From: VBCK01 sp035939615 | GTDB taxonomy: Bacteria > Pseudomonadota > Gammaproteobacteria > Burkholderiales > Burkholderiaceae_F | DNA: 7,356 bases | Direction: 5' to 3' | Assembly (NCBI GenBank): GCA_035939615.1 | Contig: DASZFP010000079.1 | Location: 1 to 7,356 of the forward strand | Shown here: positions 7,265 to 7,356 of the stretch, piece by piece | Layout: every line of letters starts with the position of its first letter | Position numbering within the stretch: the first letter of the stretch is position 1 | Position numbers and translations under genes: made by a program | Notes under the pieces: model-generated | Told to the model about the DNA's origin: nothing | The model's input: only the letters and a program-made list of their open reading frames with translations | Databases searched by the model: none

Positions 7265-7356
7265 ATGTTCAAACGAATTCTGATCGCCGCACTGCTGGCG
7301 ACGCCACTGTGGGCGTTGGCGGCAGACTCCGCCAAGGCTACCTCGGCCGCGGGGGG
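7265..7356 (+). CDS. Exported protein, 5' part only
   Basis: Only 30 complete codons are in the window before it ends. They encode a clear signal peptide: basic MFKR, hydrophobic ILIAALLATPLWAL and a probable signal peptidase I site after ALA at residue 19. A mature start AADSAKATSAAG follows, rich in Ala, Ser and Lys. The product is therefore exported to the periplasm or beyond. I do not recognise the family. Small secreted helix-hairpin-helix (ComEA-like) proteins of betaproteobacteria have similar signal peptides, but nothing of that domain is visible here, so I give no function. AGGA at 7250-7253 is 11 nt upstream of the ATG, inside an inverted repeat. The gene is 100 nt from hprK and is probably not part of the ptsN-hprK unit. 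Confidence 0.7.
   Translation, partial: MFKRILIAALLATPLWALAADSAKATSAAG

Overview
The window looks like chromosomal DNA from a high-GC betaproteobacterium, most likely of the Burkholderiales. The gene order kdsD-kdsC-lptC-lptA-lptB-rpoN-hpf-ptsN-hprK, the pairing of hprK with nitrogen-PTS genes, and strong G/C preference at third codon positions point that way. I cannot name a genus. All genes lie on the + strand.

Positions 32-3594 hold a tightly packed outer-membrane biogenesis block. KdsD and KdsC carry out two steps of Kdo synthesis: ribulose-5-P to arabinose-5-P, and Kdo-8-P to Kdo. LptC, LptA and LptB are the bitopic membrane protein, the periplasmic bridge and the cytoplasmic ATPase of the LPS export machine. 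Gene junctions are a 3-nt gap, an 8-nt overlap and two 4-nt ATGA overlaps, which indicates one translationally coupled operon. Its promoter is not in the window.

Positions 3617-5467 hold rpoN (sigma-54) and hpf (hibernation promoting factor), closely spaced and probably read through from the lpt genes. Inside rpoN, codons 224-300 have markedly different codon usage from the rest of the gene, although the protein stays intact.

Positions 5468-5750 form a 283-nt non-coding stretch. It has a GC-rich hairpin after hpf, a TATACT -10-like element set inside an inverted repeat, and a leader of about 190 nt with a good hairpin and alternative ATCCGG/CCGGAT pairings. It is followed by ptsN (EIIA-Ntr) and hprK (HPr kinase/phosphorylase), one base apart, which belong to the regulatory nitrogen PTS.

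After hprK, where related genomes commonly carry rapZ, there is instead an intergenic region of 100 nt. It contains a perfect 11-bp inverted repeat whose right arm includes the Shine-Dalgarno-like AGGA of the next gene, a secreted protein cut off by the window end.

Most of the window is conserved core genome and I see no new multi-gene system. The points worth a second look are the ptsN leader, the ribosome-site-sequestering hairpin at 7225-7260, and the codon-usage patch in rpoN.
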